Shown here: positions 47,733 to 56,286 of the stretch, in pieces
Position numbering within the stretch: the stretch's first letter is position 1
How the letters are laid out: every line of letters begins with the position of its first letter
Origin: Devosia ureilytica
GTDB taxonomy: Bacteria; Pseudomonadota; Alphaproteobacteria; Rhizobiales; Devosiaceae
Reading direction: 5' to 3'
DNA: 64,000 nucleotides
Assembly (NCBI RefSeq): GCF_024273195.1
Contig: NZ_JAMZCU010000001.1
Location: forward strand, 735,649-799,648
The notes under the pieces: model-generated
The model's input: the letters and a program-made list of their open reading frames with translations, nothing else
Told to the model about the DNA's origin: nothing
Database searches by the model: none
Program-made: the position numbers and the translations under genes

Positions 47733-48906
47733 TGCCCTGCCTCCTCGGATAGCGGTTGGGGCGCTTCTGGGCGCGGTCGGCGTCCATCAGCGAAATCAGA
47801 ATACCTTCGCGCAGGCCACGATCGGCAACGCGCACGCGCTCGGTCGGCCATTCACGGCGAATGGCTTCGAAAATGGCGCAGCCGGGCAGCACCAGATCAG
47901 CACGATCCTTGCCGATGCAAGGATGGGCGACACGGCGCTCGAACGGCATGCCGAGCAGCGCACGCATGGTTTCGTCCACCTGGTCACGCCGCATCCACAG
48001 TCCGTCGACCTTTTGCCGCTCGTAGCGTTCCAACCCCAGGTGCAGGCCTGCCAGGGTGGTCACGGTGCCGGAGGTGCCGATCAGGTGCACGGGGTGGGTG
48101 CCAATCATCTGCCGCAGCTTTTCCCGGCCCCGAAACTGGCGCAGGTGCGAGGCGACAAACTCCACCATGGCCTCGAAGACCTCATGGGTAACATCGATGC
48201 CGCCGAACTTTTCGGCAATCGAGACAACGCCCACTGGCAGCGATTGCCAGGAGCGAATCGAGGCCGACATGCGCCCCTGGGCGCGCGGGCGCCCGCCGCG
48301 GAAATCGAGCCAGGCCAGTTCCGACGAGCCGCCGCCGATGTCGAACATCAACGCGCCCTGCGCTTCGCCATCAATGAGATCGGCACAGCCGGTGACGGCC
48401 AGTTCGGCCTCGGTGCGGCGATCGACGATTTCGAGATCAAGGCCGATTTCGTTCTTCACGCGCTCGAGAAAGGCCGGTCCGTTTTCGGCGGCGCGGCAGG
48501 CCTCGGTGGCGATCAGGCGCATGCGGGTGGGCTGGTGGTCGCGCAGCTTGTTGCGGCACTGGCGCAGCGCCTCCATGGTTCGGTCCATGGCCGCATCGCC
48601 AAGCCGCCCGGTCACCGAGACCCCCTCGCCCAAGCGGACAATGCGGGTGAAGCCATCGAGCACACGAAAGCCCCGATCATGCGGGCGGGCGATCAGCAGG
48701 CGGCAATTATTGGTGCCCAGGTCCAGCGCGGCATAAAGCGGGCCACGCCCGCGGCGCGGATGGGGGGCGGCATGCGTCCGCTGATCCGGCGCGGTTTCGG
48801 GCGGCATTGTGCCGACCCGCTCCTTCCGGTCAGAGCCGGAAGGCGCACCGGTCCCTGCCTCGTCCACGAGGGCCGAGGCAGCGGCGGACCGAATAGAATC
48901 GGTCAC
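47722..48906 (-). CDS. Ppx/GppA family phosphatase
   Basis: A 394-residue exopolyphosphatase / guanosine-pentaphosphate phosphatase family member, acting on polyphosphate or pppGpp. The actin-like ATPase motifs are visible: [14 protein letters not shown] near residue 57, [12 protein letters not shown] and [13 protein letters not shown] hydrophilic N-terminal extension of about 50 residues, rich in Arg and Ala, precedes the domain. The Ppx and GppA activities cannot be told apart from sequence. It is the upstream partner of rlmE, a conserved pair. Its promoter should lie in 48907-49125. Confidence 0.9.
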   Translation of the reverse strand: MTDSIRSAAASALVDEAGTGAPSGSDRKERVGTMPPETAPDQRTHAAPHPRRGRGPLYAALDLGTNNCRLLIARPHDRGFRVLDGFTRIVRLGEGVSVTGRLGDAAMDRTMEALRQCRNKLRDHQPTRMRLIATEACRAAENGPAFLERVKNEIGLDLEIVDRRTEAELAVTGCADLIDGEAQGALMFDIGGGSSELAWLDFRGGRPRAQGRMSASIRSWQSLPVGVVSIAEKFGGIDVTHEVFEAMVEFVASHLRQFRGREKLRQMIGTHPVHLIGTSGTVTTLAGLHLGLERYERQKVDGLWMRRDQVDETMRALLGMPFERRVAHPCIGKDRADLVLPGCAIFEAIRREWPTERVRVADRGLREGILISLMDADRAQKRPNRYPRRQGNGQ

Positions 48907-49125
48907 GAGGGCTCCTTCGTGCGCGGTCGCAATGCCCGATAACCGGCCGCGCCCGAACGCACATCATGTTGCGTTGTCGAGAACGACGGTAGAGCAAGGG
49001 GGCCGAGAGCGCAATGGATAGGATGTCAGCCGGGAGACGGGCGATGCCGGACACTGAAGTGCGCCGCCCTCTTCCGCCTATAAAGCCCCTGTGGACGGCC
49101 CCACTCAGCCGGAAGCAAGATCCTG

Positions 49126-49560
49126 ACACATTTCCTGGCAGCGCACCCCTCCTGGTTGCCCTGCCGAACCGGAAATGTGGAAAGACACATTTCCTGGCAG
49201 CACACTCCCTTTTGGTCGCGCTGCCGAACCGGAAATGTGGAAAGACACATTTCCTGGCAGCACACTCCCTTTTGGTCGCGCTGCCGAACCGGAAATGTGG
49301 AAAGACACATTTCCTGGCAGCGCACCCCTCCGGGTTGCCCTGCCGAACCGGAACTGTGGAAAGACACATTTCCGGGCAGCACACTCCCTTTTGGTCGCGC
49401 TGCCGAACCGGACATGTGGAAAGACACATTTCCGGGCAGCACACTCCCTTTTGGTCGCGCTGCCGAACCGGACATGTGGAAAGACACATTTCCGGGCAGC
49501 ACACTCCCTTTTGGTCGCGCTGCCGAACCGGAAATGTGGAAAGACACATTTCCTGGCAGC
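49126..49560. repeat. Array of seven 40-nt hairpins with 60-bp period
   Basis: Seven near-identical units of 59-60 bp, preceded by a half unit. Each contains a 40-nt imperfect hairpin: CTGCC, spacer GAACC, GGAAATGTG, loop GAAAGA, CACATTTCC, one base, GGCAG. The hairpins are at 49161-49200, 49221-49260, 49281-49320, 49340-49379, 49400-49439, 49460-49499 and 49520-49559. They are joined by 19-base (type A) or 20-base (type B) linkers in the order A B B A B B B. Arms vary by single changes in units 4 to 6. All reading frames are open because the period is a multiple of three and lacks stops, so apparent proteins here are not trusted. Confidence 0.9.
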
Positions 49561-49576
49561 GCTCCGTGCCAGACGC

Positions 49577-49605
49577 TTGCAATATGGTCGCGCTTTGTCT
49601 AATGA
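49577..49605 (+). promoter_or_regulatory. Candidate sigma-70 promoter of tRNA-Gln
   Basis: TTGCAA (49577-49582) and TAATGA (49600-49605) are separated by 17 bases and lie about 60 bp before the tRNA. The spacing is ideal, and the elements are moderate matches to -35 and -10 boxes. It starts 17 bp after the hairpin array. Confidence 0.4.
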
Positions 49606-49667
49606 GACCCCGCACCGCGCTGCGCAGCCCCTTCGGCTCCGGCATCGGTCAGCCAGCAGGCTCCTGC

Positions 49668-49741
49668 TGGGGAATAGTTCAATGGTAGAACAGCGGACTC
49701 TGACTCCGTCGATCTTGGTTCGAATCCAGGTTCCCCAGCCA
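49668..49741 (+). tRNA. tRNA-Gln (anticodon CUG)
   Basis: A full cloverleaf folds: 7-bp acceptor (TGGGGAA with TTCCCCA), D stem GTTC/GAAC, anticodon stem GCGGA/TCCGT with loop CTCTGAC giving anticodon CTG (reads CAG, glutamine), a 4-base variable loop, T stem CTTGG/CCAGG with loop TTCGAAT, discriminator G and an encoded CCA. The 74-base length fits. tRNA genes are common integration targets, and an integrase remnant lies 117 bp downstream. Confidence 0.95.
49719..49741 (+). other. Candidate attachment site at tRNA 3' end
   Basis: The T-arm and acceptor 3' half of tRNA-Gln is the usual attB for tyrosine integrases, and a damaged integrase reads toward it from 50429. I searched by eye for a second copy of the tRNA end in the window and found none, so the other boundary is either outside or lost. 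Confidence 0.3.
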
Positions 49742-49858
49742 GCCTACAAGTCCTTGATTTTGTTGCGTTTTTCTCGTTGGTATTAACTAGCGCGGATAGA
49801 ACAATACCAGCTTGTGGGAATAGCTGTGGGAATTCTGTTCCCGGTTCAGTCCCACTGC

Positions 49859-50429
49859 TCAGGTCGTCTTGAGAAACCCGCCATCAATACTCTTGATCGA
49901 ATCTCCATCCGGTCGGGCCGCCTGCAGCTCAAGTTTCCTGAGTGCCTCTTCGGCCAGGCGAGGATCACGGTTGAGGTAGTGGACATCCATTATCGACTCG
50001 ACATCCTTCAGGGAGTGACCAGTAAAGGTTGCGATCTGTGATACGGAGGCCCCGGCGAGAGCCAGGCGAGTAACCGCGGTGCCTCGAGTGTCGTGGAAGG
50101 TCAATCCCTCGATGCCGCACTTCTTCACCGCTTTACGGAACGAGGTGCTGAACCCGTGCTCAGACCAGGCCTGGCCCCGACTCCGTGCTCGCCTGATAAT
50201 CGTTTAGCAGCGAGAGAAGGACACCTGTATTCGTTGGGCGCTTTTGGCTCCGCAGGTCATTTGCAACTACAAATGCCGCTATGAATTCTGCCGATCCATA
50301 TTCATCTGGCAGGCGGGGTCCGCCTTTATAGGCGTAGTAGTGGACCTCAACCTTGCCGTCGGGGCGCTTCCGACGGACACTATTCAGACCCTTGAATGGG
50401 TTCTTCAACTTCCCTCTAGGCCTAGGCAT
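49859..50429 (-). pseudogene. Tyrosine-type site-specific integrase, internally deleted
   Basis: Two pieces of one integrase on the minus strand. The N-terminal piece (50429 down to about 50160) reads MPRPRGKLKNPFKG, then KVEVHYYAYKGGPRLP, an arm-binding domain start. The C-terminal piece (about 50160 down to 49859) is in another frame and has the catalytic FHDTRGTAVTRLA and TGHSLKDVESIMDVHY parts of the recombinase domain. The first frame stops at TGA near 50160 after about 90 residues. Roughly the middle half of a normal integrase (core-binding domain and the first catalytic arginine) is missing. It is therefore inactive, and marks the remains of an integrated element. Confidence 0.85.
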
Positions 50430-50625
50430 TACCACCAGCCTTGATCCAAGCATCCAGAGCGTTGGTCAATGCTCCCGCTGCATAAGTCAGATCATCCGCA
50501 GTAAGAAGAACAATGCGTCCAGTGGTCGGATCCAACTCGACCCTCGCGACCTTCATCCCGGCAGCGACAGCACCGTTGATGGCACGCGTGACATCCGCCT
50601 GACGGAAGGATGATGGCCTACCCAT
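50422..50625 (-). CDS. Small protein adjacent to integrase, element-associated
   Basis: A 67-residue protein (MGRPSSFRQADVTRAINGA...) with a helix-turn-helix-like or transcriptional-helper look. Short proteins with a GRPSxFxQADVTRA start and an EIDPTTGRIVLL-like segment are familiar beside integrases in alphaproteobacterial prophages and islands; function is unknown. It overlaps the integrase start by 8 bases (ATGCCTAG), showing coupled translation, and belongs to the same remnant. Confidence 0.7.
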   Translation of the reverse strand: MGRPSSFRQADVTRAINGAVAAGMKVARVELDPTTGRIVLLTADDLTYAAGALTNALDAWIKAGGNA

Positions 50626-50737
50626 TTGCAGGTTCCTTGTCGGCTGCCCACTGGATCAGGGTCTCTTCGGCGTAGGTATCTGGCTCATAGCTGACGGCCT
50701 TCACATGGACAAATCGGGACGGAATAACTGTTCGCAT
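50618..50737 (-). CDS. 39-residue small protein, element-associated
   Basis: An ATG at 50737 opens a 39-residue frame (MRTVIPSRFVHVKAVSYEP... ending ...ADKEPANG). Its stop overlaps the next start by 8 bases (ATGGGTAG), exactly as the next gene overlaps the integrase. The repeated coupling is the main support that it is real. There is no recognised domain. Upstream sequence is AT-rich and could contain the promoter. Confidence 0.5.
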   Translation of the reverse strand: MRTVIPSRFVHVKAVSYEPDTYAEETLIQWAADKEPANG

Positions 50738-51238
50738 GGGTCTAGTCTTTACACAGATTGGGCGGCAGCACCTTTGCGTGCGACAGTTATAATTGAATTG
50801 GACACAAACTTATTGCATCCGGATGAGATAGTTCATATATATTGATTTTAGAGTGTTGGAATTGTTTGGAAAACAATTGCCGCATTATCGAGATTATTAT
50901 CCGGCTATTATCTCATAATGCTGTTCTGAAGCAGCTTGCGCACATCAATCGTTGTTGAGCCCGCTACGCAGGTCTGCCGGCCGACACTGCGTGAAGACGT
51001 GCCAGGTTTGCCTCAAGCTTGACCGGGTTCCAGCCCTCGATCTCGATGGTGTGTATGCTCCTGAGGTTGTCGGCCTGATGGCGGGGTGGCCCTTCATTGG
51101 CTTTGTCAAACAGACCAAATGCGTCTCTCTGACTTGCCTGGTGCCCTTTGAGCGCCAGTGGCGGCAGAAGCACCTCGGCCAAGATAGTCTGATGGCCATG
51201 AACCCGAAGTCGGCAGAAAGTGCGATCAGCCAGAGAGA
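50738..51238. other. AT-rich gene-poor stretch next to the integrase remnant
   Basis: About 500 bp between the integrase operon and the glycosyltransferase genes. From 50780 to 50940 it is strikingly AT-rich for this genome, with an 8-bp inverted repeat AATTGTTT/AAACAATT (50860-50878). From 50945 to 51238 several overlapping frames are open on both strands (the longest would be 84 to 168 codons), but none resembles a known protein or has a ribosome site. I regard it as element debris or a regulatory region of the element, not a gene. Confidence 0.5.
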
Positions 51239-52342
51239 TTAAGCAGACCTCTCTCCCGACACCGAGCCCAACATTGTTTCCCAGTCGTCTAGGATGACAG
51301 ATGGTGAGGGCGCCTTCGATTGGTCTGCGCCAGAGGCGAGCTGCCGGCGATAGTCTGGGTCGGAGATTAGCTTCCGAAGTGATTGAGCCAAGCTCTCCAC
51401 CCTCCCGCCATCCGGAGTTACCAGTATACCGTTGAGGCCGTGCGCGATCAGTTCGTTGGTTCCAGGACAATCGGCAAATCCAACAGCTGGCAGTCCATGC
51501 GCGAGGGCTTCCACTGTCGCCAATCCGAAGCTCTCATAGCGCGACGGAATGACATAAAGTTGCGCCGCACTGTATTCCGCGCCGATATCCTGCACCGTGC
51601 CGGCGAGCGTGATCCGGCTCTGAAGTCCAAGACGTGCAATCTCCGCCTCCAGGCGCTCCCGCTCGCTACCGTCGCCGAGGATACGAATACGCCATCCAGG
51701 GAAATCGTCTGCCAACAGCCCGAAGGCCTGTATAAGTGTCAGATGATCCTTCTGCGGATGCAGTCGTCCCACGCAGATGATCAGTCCTTCTTCTTTGCCC
51801 TTGCCCACGACGTCTGCCCGCCTGCCCGGATCGATCGTGACCAGGTTTGGCAGCACGGTCATCTTGGTCCGGACAATGGCTGGGTAAACCTCCTGCATCT
51901 GGATCGATACTGCAGTGAACTGGCGCACCAGGGCGCTGGACACCAACATCGACAGCCACCGTACTGGTAGGCGACGATAGCGTTCGGGGACATTGTGCTC
52001 GCTGGCGATGAGTGGCACGCCGGTCATCGCTAGAGCCGCTGCGAGCGGCACGTAGCTTGATGGCATGAACGCCACGGCTACGTCCGGCGCAAATGCGGTG
52101 ATGGTGCGCCGCGCCGCCGGCAACAAAGCTAGTTGGCCGAGCTTGCTGCCCGATCGCGCTCCAATTTCGAGCCGCCTTATATCCTCATCGAGCCTGTAGA
52201 AACTGGGGGCATCCAACGGCTCGAAAGTCATCACCGCCACATCATGCCCGCGCCGGTGAAGGCCATTGACCACATCAACAAACACCCGCTCAGCTCCGCC
52301 CCCCAATGTGCTGAGGGACTTGATTGCAAACAGCAGTCTCAT
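51239..52342 (-). CDS. Glycosyltransferase family 4 (GT-B)
   Basis: A 367-residue GT-B glycosyltransferase. The N-terminal FAIKSLSTLGGGAERVFVDV contains the glycine-rich acceptor loop; the donor site has ICVGRLHPQKDHLTLIQAF and the E-x7-E motif in PSRYESFGLATVEALAHGLP. The ATG at 52342 overlaps the upstream gene's stop as ATGA. The frame is open to 52384 but those residues overlap the neighbour. It is the last gene of the minus-strand polysaccharide run. Sugar donor and linkage cannot be predicted. Confidence 0.9.
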   Translation of the reverse strand: MRLLFAIKSLSTLGGGAERVFVDVVNGLHRRGHDVAVMTFEPLDAPSFYRLDEDIRRLEIGARSGSKLGQLALLPAARRTITAFAPDVAVAFMPSSYVPLAAALAMTGVPLIASEHNVPERYRRLPVRWLSMLVSSALVRQFTAVSIQMQEVYPAIVRTKMTVLPNLVTIDPGRRADVVGKGKEEGLIICVGRLHPQKDHLTLIQAFGLLADDFPGWRIRILGDGSERERLEAEIARLGLQSRITLAGTVQDIGAEYSAAQLYVIPSRYESFGLATVEALAHGLPAVGFADCPGTNELIAHGLNGILVTPDGGRVESLAQSLRKLISDPDYRRQLASGADQSKAPSPSVILDDWETMLGSVSGERSA

Positions 52343-53451
52343 TCGCCCGCTTTCAGCAAAACGCTTTCCCATTGGTCGAAACAACGGTCAGGGCTGTAGC
52401 GCTGCATCGACTCGACCGCATATTGCCCCTGCGCTGTCCGGCCCTGGGGATCATCCATTAGTTTGGCGAGCGCTTCGGCCAGTGCATTCGCATCGTTCAT
52501 GCCCGGCGCCAAGACCCCCGACTGTCCCGCTGCGATCAGATCCGGCACGCCCGAGCAGTTTTCGAACCCCACCGAGGGAAGGCCGTGAGCCAGCGCCTCG
52601 GCAAGGGCGTTTGGAAAACCCTCCCACCTAGACGGCAGACAGAACAGCTGGGCCGCGGCATATTGGGTCGCTACATCCTGTGTAGCGCCTGGCAAAGCAA
52701 CCCGTCCCTTCAAGGCCGGCGTCGCAGCGATCATTGCCTCCAGCTTGGCCCGATCCTCGCCCTCGCCCACGATGCGCAGGTCCCAGAGCGAGAAGCGATC
52801 CGCCAGTCGCGCAAAGGCCTCGAGCAGCACATCGTAGTTCTTCTGGTAGCTCAGCCGACCGACCGACAGCAGTGTATAGCGGCCATTTGCGCCGGGAGCG
52901 CCAGGATTCGCGTGGCGGCTGGCGACGGCCACGGGGTTGGGTGTCTCCACGATCTTGTCCTGCAGAAAAGCCGGATAGCCCAAACGGTAACGGTCGAATT
53001 GCACCGTGATCGTCTTGGCAAACCGAAACGAGAACAGTTCGATCTGGCGTTTGCGCTCCGTTCCGGCATGCTCATAGAGCGACGGCGCCGTGCGCTCTGC
53101 CGCGACCACCGGGATGCCATGGCCCAACGTATAGAAGGCCATGGGCCGGAATGCACCACCCTGGAACCCCACGATGACGTCAGGCGCGAACGCCTTCACG
53201 ATCCGGCGCACGTTCGGCGCTCTTTGCAGCCGCAGACCAAGCCCGGCCCGCTGTGCCGGGTTGCCCAGGTCGAGCTTGAACCACTGCACCCTAGGATCAA
53301 TTGGGTAAAAGGCCTCCGCCGCCGCATGGTCCCAGCTGAACAGCGCCACCTCGTGTCCGCGCCGGGCCATCTCGTTCATGATCGCGATGATCATGCGCTC
53401 GACCCCGCCGGCCATGTTGTTCATGGCGCGGGCTGCAAACATCATGCGCAT
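52339..53451 (-). CDS. Glycosyltransferase family 4 (GT-B)
   Basis: A 370-residue paralogue in fold to the preceding gene, with MNNMAGGVERMIIAIMNEM in the acceptor loop, SVGRLSYQKNYDVLLEAFARL and the E-x7-E motif in PSRWEGFPNALAEALAHGLP. It starts 2 bp after the GT2 stop. It most likely adds one residue to the growing lipid-linked oligosaccharide on the cytoplasmic face. Confidence 0.9.
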   Translation of the reverse strand: MRMMFAARAMNNMAGGVERMIIAIMNEMARRGHEVALFSWDHAAAEAFYPIDPRVQWFKLDLGNPAQRAGLGLRLQRAPNVRRIVKAFAPDVIVGFQGGAFRPMAFYTLGHGIPVVAAERTAPSLYEHAGTERKRQIELFSFRFAKTITVQFDRYRLGYPAFLQDKIVETPNPVAVASRHANPGAPGANGRYTLLSVGRLSYQKNYDVLLEAFARLADRFSLWDLRIVGEGEDRAKLEAMIAATPALKGRVALPGATQDVATQYAAAQLFCLPSRWEGFPNALAEALAHGLPSVGFENCSGVPDLIAAGQSGVLAPGMNDANALAEALAKLMDDPQGRTAQGQYAVESMQRYSPDRCFDQWESVLLKAGE

Positions 53452-53452
53452 G

Positions 53453-54406
53453 TCAGGCCTCCGTCTTCATGCGCCGCTCATGGGCGAGCCGCTTGGGTCC
53501 TGTCGCCAGGATGTGTTCGGTCGCCAGCACCGGATTGACCAGCCAGATGCGGACGAACTGCAGCGCGAAACGCAGGTAGTCGCGCTTGAAATGGTAATAG
53601 CGCAGCACCGGCCAATTGCGGGCATAGTGGTAGCGGCGGATCGAGCGCAGGTAGCCCTCATGCTTGTCGGCAATGGCCACTTCGGCGTCACGGTTCTTCT
53701 CGTAGGATTTGTCGGCCCCAGTCGTGGCGTGCTGCACGAACAGCGTCTCCTTTGTGCCGATGAACCAGCCCCCCGAGAGTGCTAATCGGATGGCCAGATC
53801 TACATCCTCCACCCGCCGCAGCCCCGTGTCGAACCCGCCAAACTGCCGCAGCACATCCGTTCGTGCCATCAGCGCACAAGTAGGCGTGCCGCTATTGTAG
53901 CGCCATCCCGTCAGCTTCCGGTGAAACAGTAGGTAGTCCGCCAGCGCCGGTCCATGCGGTCGAATATCATCCGCACCTATGGCTGGTAGCAGCTTACGGT
54001 ATCCGTTGGGATAAAGCCGTTCCCCGCCCGCGTAGCAGGCGACGGGTACGTCGGGATGGCTGCTCTCGAACGCCTCGATTGCCGCCACTTGCGCCGAAAC
54101 GCGACCCGGCAGGCTCTCGTCGTCATCGTCGAAAAACGCGAGGAACTCGCCGCTGGCCGCCGCAATGATCGCGTTGCGCGCCACCGCCGGCCCGCCATTG
54201 CGCTCCAGCCGGATCAGCTGCGCCCGCGACTCATCACTGATCAGATCGTCCACCACATCCGCTGATCCATCGGTCGAGGCGTCATCAGCGATCAGCACTT
54301 CAAGCTCGGGATAGTCCTGCGCCAGCGCACTGGCAATCGCCCGCCCGATGGTCTCGCGCGCATTATAGCAGGTGATCCCGATGCTGACCGTCCTGGCCTG
54401 GCTCAT
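53453..54406 (-). CDS. Glycosyltransferase family 2 (GT-A), copy A
   Basis: A 317-residue family 2 enzyme: VSIGITCYNARETIGRAIASALAQDYPELEV opens the nucleotide-binding domain, DDASTDGS and FFDDDDES hold the metal-binding acidic residues, and a conserved RRVEDVDLAIR segment lies in the middle. The C-terminal 80 residues are basic. It overlaps the next gene as ATGA (54403-54406) and shares architecture with the two GT2 genes upstream, indicating duplication. Confidence 0.9.
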   Translation of the reverse strand: MSQARTVSIGITCYNARETIGRAIASALAQDYPELEVLIADDASTDGSADVVDDLISDESRAQLIRLERNGGPAVARNAIIAAASGEFLAFFDDDDESLPGRVSAQVAAIEAFESSHPDVPVACYAGGERLYPNGYRKLLPAIGADDIRPHGPALADYLLFHRKLTGWRYNSGTPTCALMARTDVLRQFGGFDTGLRRVEDVDLAIRLALSGGWFIGTKETLFVQHATTGADKSYEKNRDAEVAIADKHEGYLRSIRRYHYARNWPVLRYYHFKRDYLRFALQFVRIWLVNPVLATEHILATGPKRLAHERRMKTEA

Positions 54407-55368
54407 GAACGCTCGTTATTGCGATGAAACCGGGAAAAGGCCCGGTTGCCGTCCAGATTGGGTAAGGCAAGCCACAGCCTTTGCCAAGTCCGCCGCGGGT
54501 GGGTCAGCGCAGCCAAACCCATTCGTGCCGCAAAGCGCAGCCGATGCCCCGCCAGCCAGTGGTGCTTGGTCATCGTCCAGTCCCGGCAGTAGCGATAATG
54601 TCGCGCATCATCGAACACGCTCCGATGCTTGTCGATCAGCATCAGCTTGTAGGTTAATTCGCCCGCCAGCGATTTGTCCGATGTCCGTGTCAGCGTCTGC
54701 GTCACCAGCGGCTCCCCGATTCCGACGAAATGGCTGCCCCCCAGTGCCGCCCGCACGCAGAAATCGGTGTCCTCCACCCGCCGGAACGCGGCGTCGAAAC
54801 CGCCCAGCGCCCGATAGGTCTGCGTCCTTGCCATCTGAGAGCAGGTCGCCAGCGCACCATAGCCATCATCGAGCGGCGCGCCCGTCAAAATCCGCCGTGC
54901 CACCGCCACTCCATGCGGGGCAACGACACCAGTCCGCTCCCCCATGGTCCGTTCGATCCGGCTCCCCCCGTCCAGCATGATCTGCCGCCTGGCCGTGTGG
55001 CAGATCACTGGGGACCCACCGGCAAACTGCGCCTCATAATCAAGTGTCCGCTCGACCTGCCGCCGCACTCGATCCGGCGCGCTCTCATCGTCATCGTCGA
55101 AAAAGCAGATGAAATCGCCCCGCGCCTCGGCCACAATCTGGCTGCGCGCCGCCCCGACCCCCTGGTTGCTGGTCTGCCGAACCGCGCGGACTTCCTGATG
55201 CGCCGCCATCAGCGCCGAGATGACCGCCCAACTCTCGTCTGTGGACGCATCGTCCACGATGACAATGTCCAGGGGCCGCCAGTCCTGTCCCAGCGCACTC
55301 GCAATGGCCCGACCGATAGTGTCCTCGGCGTTGAACGCAGTTATGCCGATGGTGACGAGCGGCGTCAT
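54403..55368 (-). CDS. Glycosyltransferase family 2 (GT-A), copy B
   Basis: A 321-residue family 2 enzyme with the same frame of motifs as its neighbours: VTIGITAFNAEDTIGRAIASALGQDWRPLDI, DDASTDES, FFDDDDES and FRRVEDTDFCVRAALGGSHFV. Like copy A it has a basic C-terminal extension with Trp-rich WTMTKHHWLAGHRL. It is coupled to copies A and C by 4-bp overlaps (ATGA on each side). Confidence 0.9.
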   Translation of the reverse strand: MTPLVTIGITAFNAEDTIGRAIASALGQDWRPLDIVIVDDASTDESWAVISALMAAHQEVRAVRQTSNQGVGAARSQIVAEARGDFICFFDDDDESAPDRVRRQVERTLDYEAQFAGGSPVICHTARRQIMLDGGSRIERTMGERTGVVAPHGVAVARRILTGAPLDDGYGALATCSQMARTQTYRALGGFDAAFRRVEDTDFCVRAALGGSHFVGIGEPLVTQTLTRTSDKSLAGELTYKLMLIDKHRSVFDDARHYRYCRDWTMTKHHWLAGHRLRFAARMGLAALTHPRRTWQRLWLALPNLDGNRAFSRFHRNNERS

Positions 55369-56285
55369 ACCACGCCGCCAGACCGGCGCTTAAGGTAGGA
55401 CGGGATCAAGCGTGGCGCGAGCGCATAGCCCAGGGCCCGATAGAACCGGCTCTTGAGCTTCTGCTTCTTGTTGCCCCAGAAGTTTGAGCGCGCGAACATC
55501 TTGGATGCAAGGTACACGCCCTTGCCATTGAGATAGTCCCGATGTTTGTCGCGCAGCATCAGCGCGTAATGCAGCGGCTTGGTGCCGGACTTGTCGGCGC
55601 TCTGGGTCTTGTACTGGGTGATTAGCGGCCGATTGACCGCGATGAAATGCGCCCCCATCTGGGCGCCGCGAATGGCCATGTCCCATTCAGCGCAGCGTCG
55701 AAAATCCGCATCAAATGGCCCGATGGTAGCAAAGGTGGATTTGCGCGCCATCAGCGTACAACTGCCGAACATCCCCCAGACCCGGTCCGGCGATGCCCCG
55801 ATCCCCAGGATATAGTCCGCCACCTCCGGTCCATGTGGCTCCGGCCCTGCCCGGCCAATGGCCTGGGCAATATGGTCTGGCGTATCCTGCCCGTTTTTCA
55901 CAACGGCCCGGTTTGTATAGCAGAGCACCAGTTCGGCGCCCGACTCTGCCTCATAGGCCTTGATCCGCTCGACCTGGGCTTTCAGGCGGTCGGCCACATT
56001 GTCGTCGTCATCATCGAAAATGGCGACGAATTCGCCCGATGCATGCTCGAGAATGGTGTTGAGCGCCGCGGGGTAGCCCTTGTTCAAGTCGTGCCGCACG
56101 ATTCTGAGCCGCGGCTCCCGCGCGGCCAGGTCCGTCAGAATTTCCCAAGAGCCGTCGGACGAGCAATCATCCACCGCCACCACCTCCAGCGCTGGCCAGT
56201 CCTGCGCCAGCGCACTCTCCACCGCCCGCGCAATCGTATCGCTTGCGTTGTGGCAGGTAATGCCGATTGTGATGTTGGGATGCAT
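55365..56285 (-). CDS. Glycosyltransferase family 2 (GT-A), copy C
   Basis: A 306-residue family 2 enzyme: ITIGITCHNASDTIARAVESALAQDWPALEV, DDCSSDGS, FDDDDDNVADR and FRRCAEWDMAIRGAQMG. It lies at the start of the GT2 triplet. The ATG at 56285 was chosen because it directly begins the conserved first strand; the frame extends to 56303. The upstream gene ends 1 base before it. Acidic triplet spacing matches active GT2 enzymes. Confidence 0.9.
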   Translation of the reverse strand: MHPNITIGITCHNASDTIARAVESALAQDWPALEVVAVDDCSSDGSWEILTDLAAREPRLRIVRHDLNKGYPAALNTILEHASGEFVAIFDDDDDNVADRLKAQVERIKAYEAESGAELVLCYTNRAVVKNGQDTPDHIAQAIGRAGPEPHGPEVADYILGIGASPDRVWGMFGSCTLMARKSTFATIGPFDADFRRCAEWDMAIRGAQMGAHFIAVNRPLITQYKTQSADKSGTKPLHYALMLRDKHRDYLNGKGVYLASKMFARSNFWGNKKQKLKSRFYRALGYALAPRLIPSYLKRRSGGVV

Positions 56286-56286
56286 C

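Noticed and set aside
49126..49560. Possible CRISPR array
   Set aside because: The linkers between hairpins are nearly identical to each other, so there are no variable spacers, and no cas gene is near.
49014..49688. Open frame that would encode a protein with 20-residue repeats, and its minus-strand counterpart at 48830-49645
   Set aside because: All frames are open on both strands because the 60-bp repeat period is a multiple of three without stops. No ribosome site or codon bias supports any of them; the repeat is better explained as DNA/RNA structure.
50964..51470. 168-codon minus frame overlapping the GT4 gene
   Set aside because: It overlaps the end of a well-supported glycosyltransferase gene, has no recognisable domain and lacks a good start.
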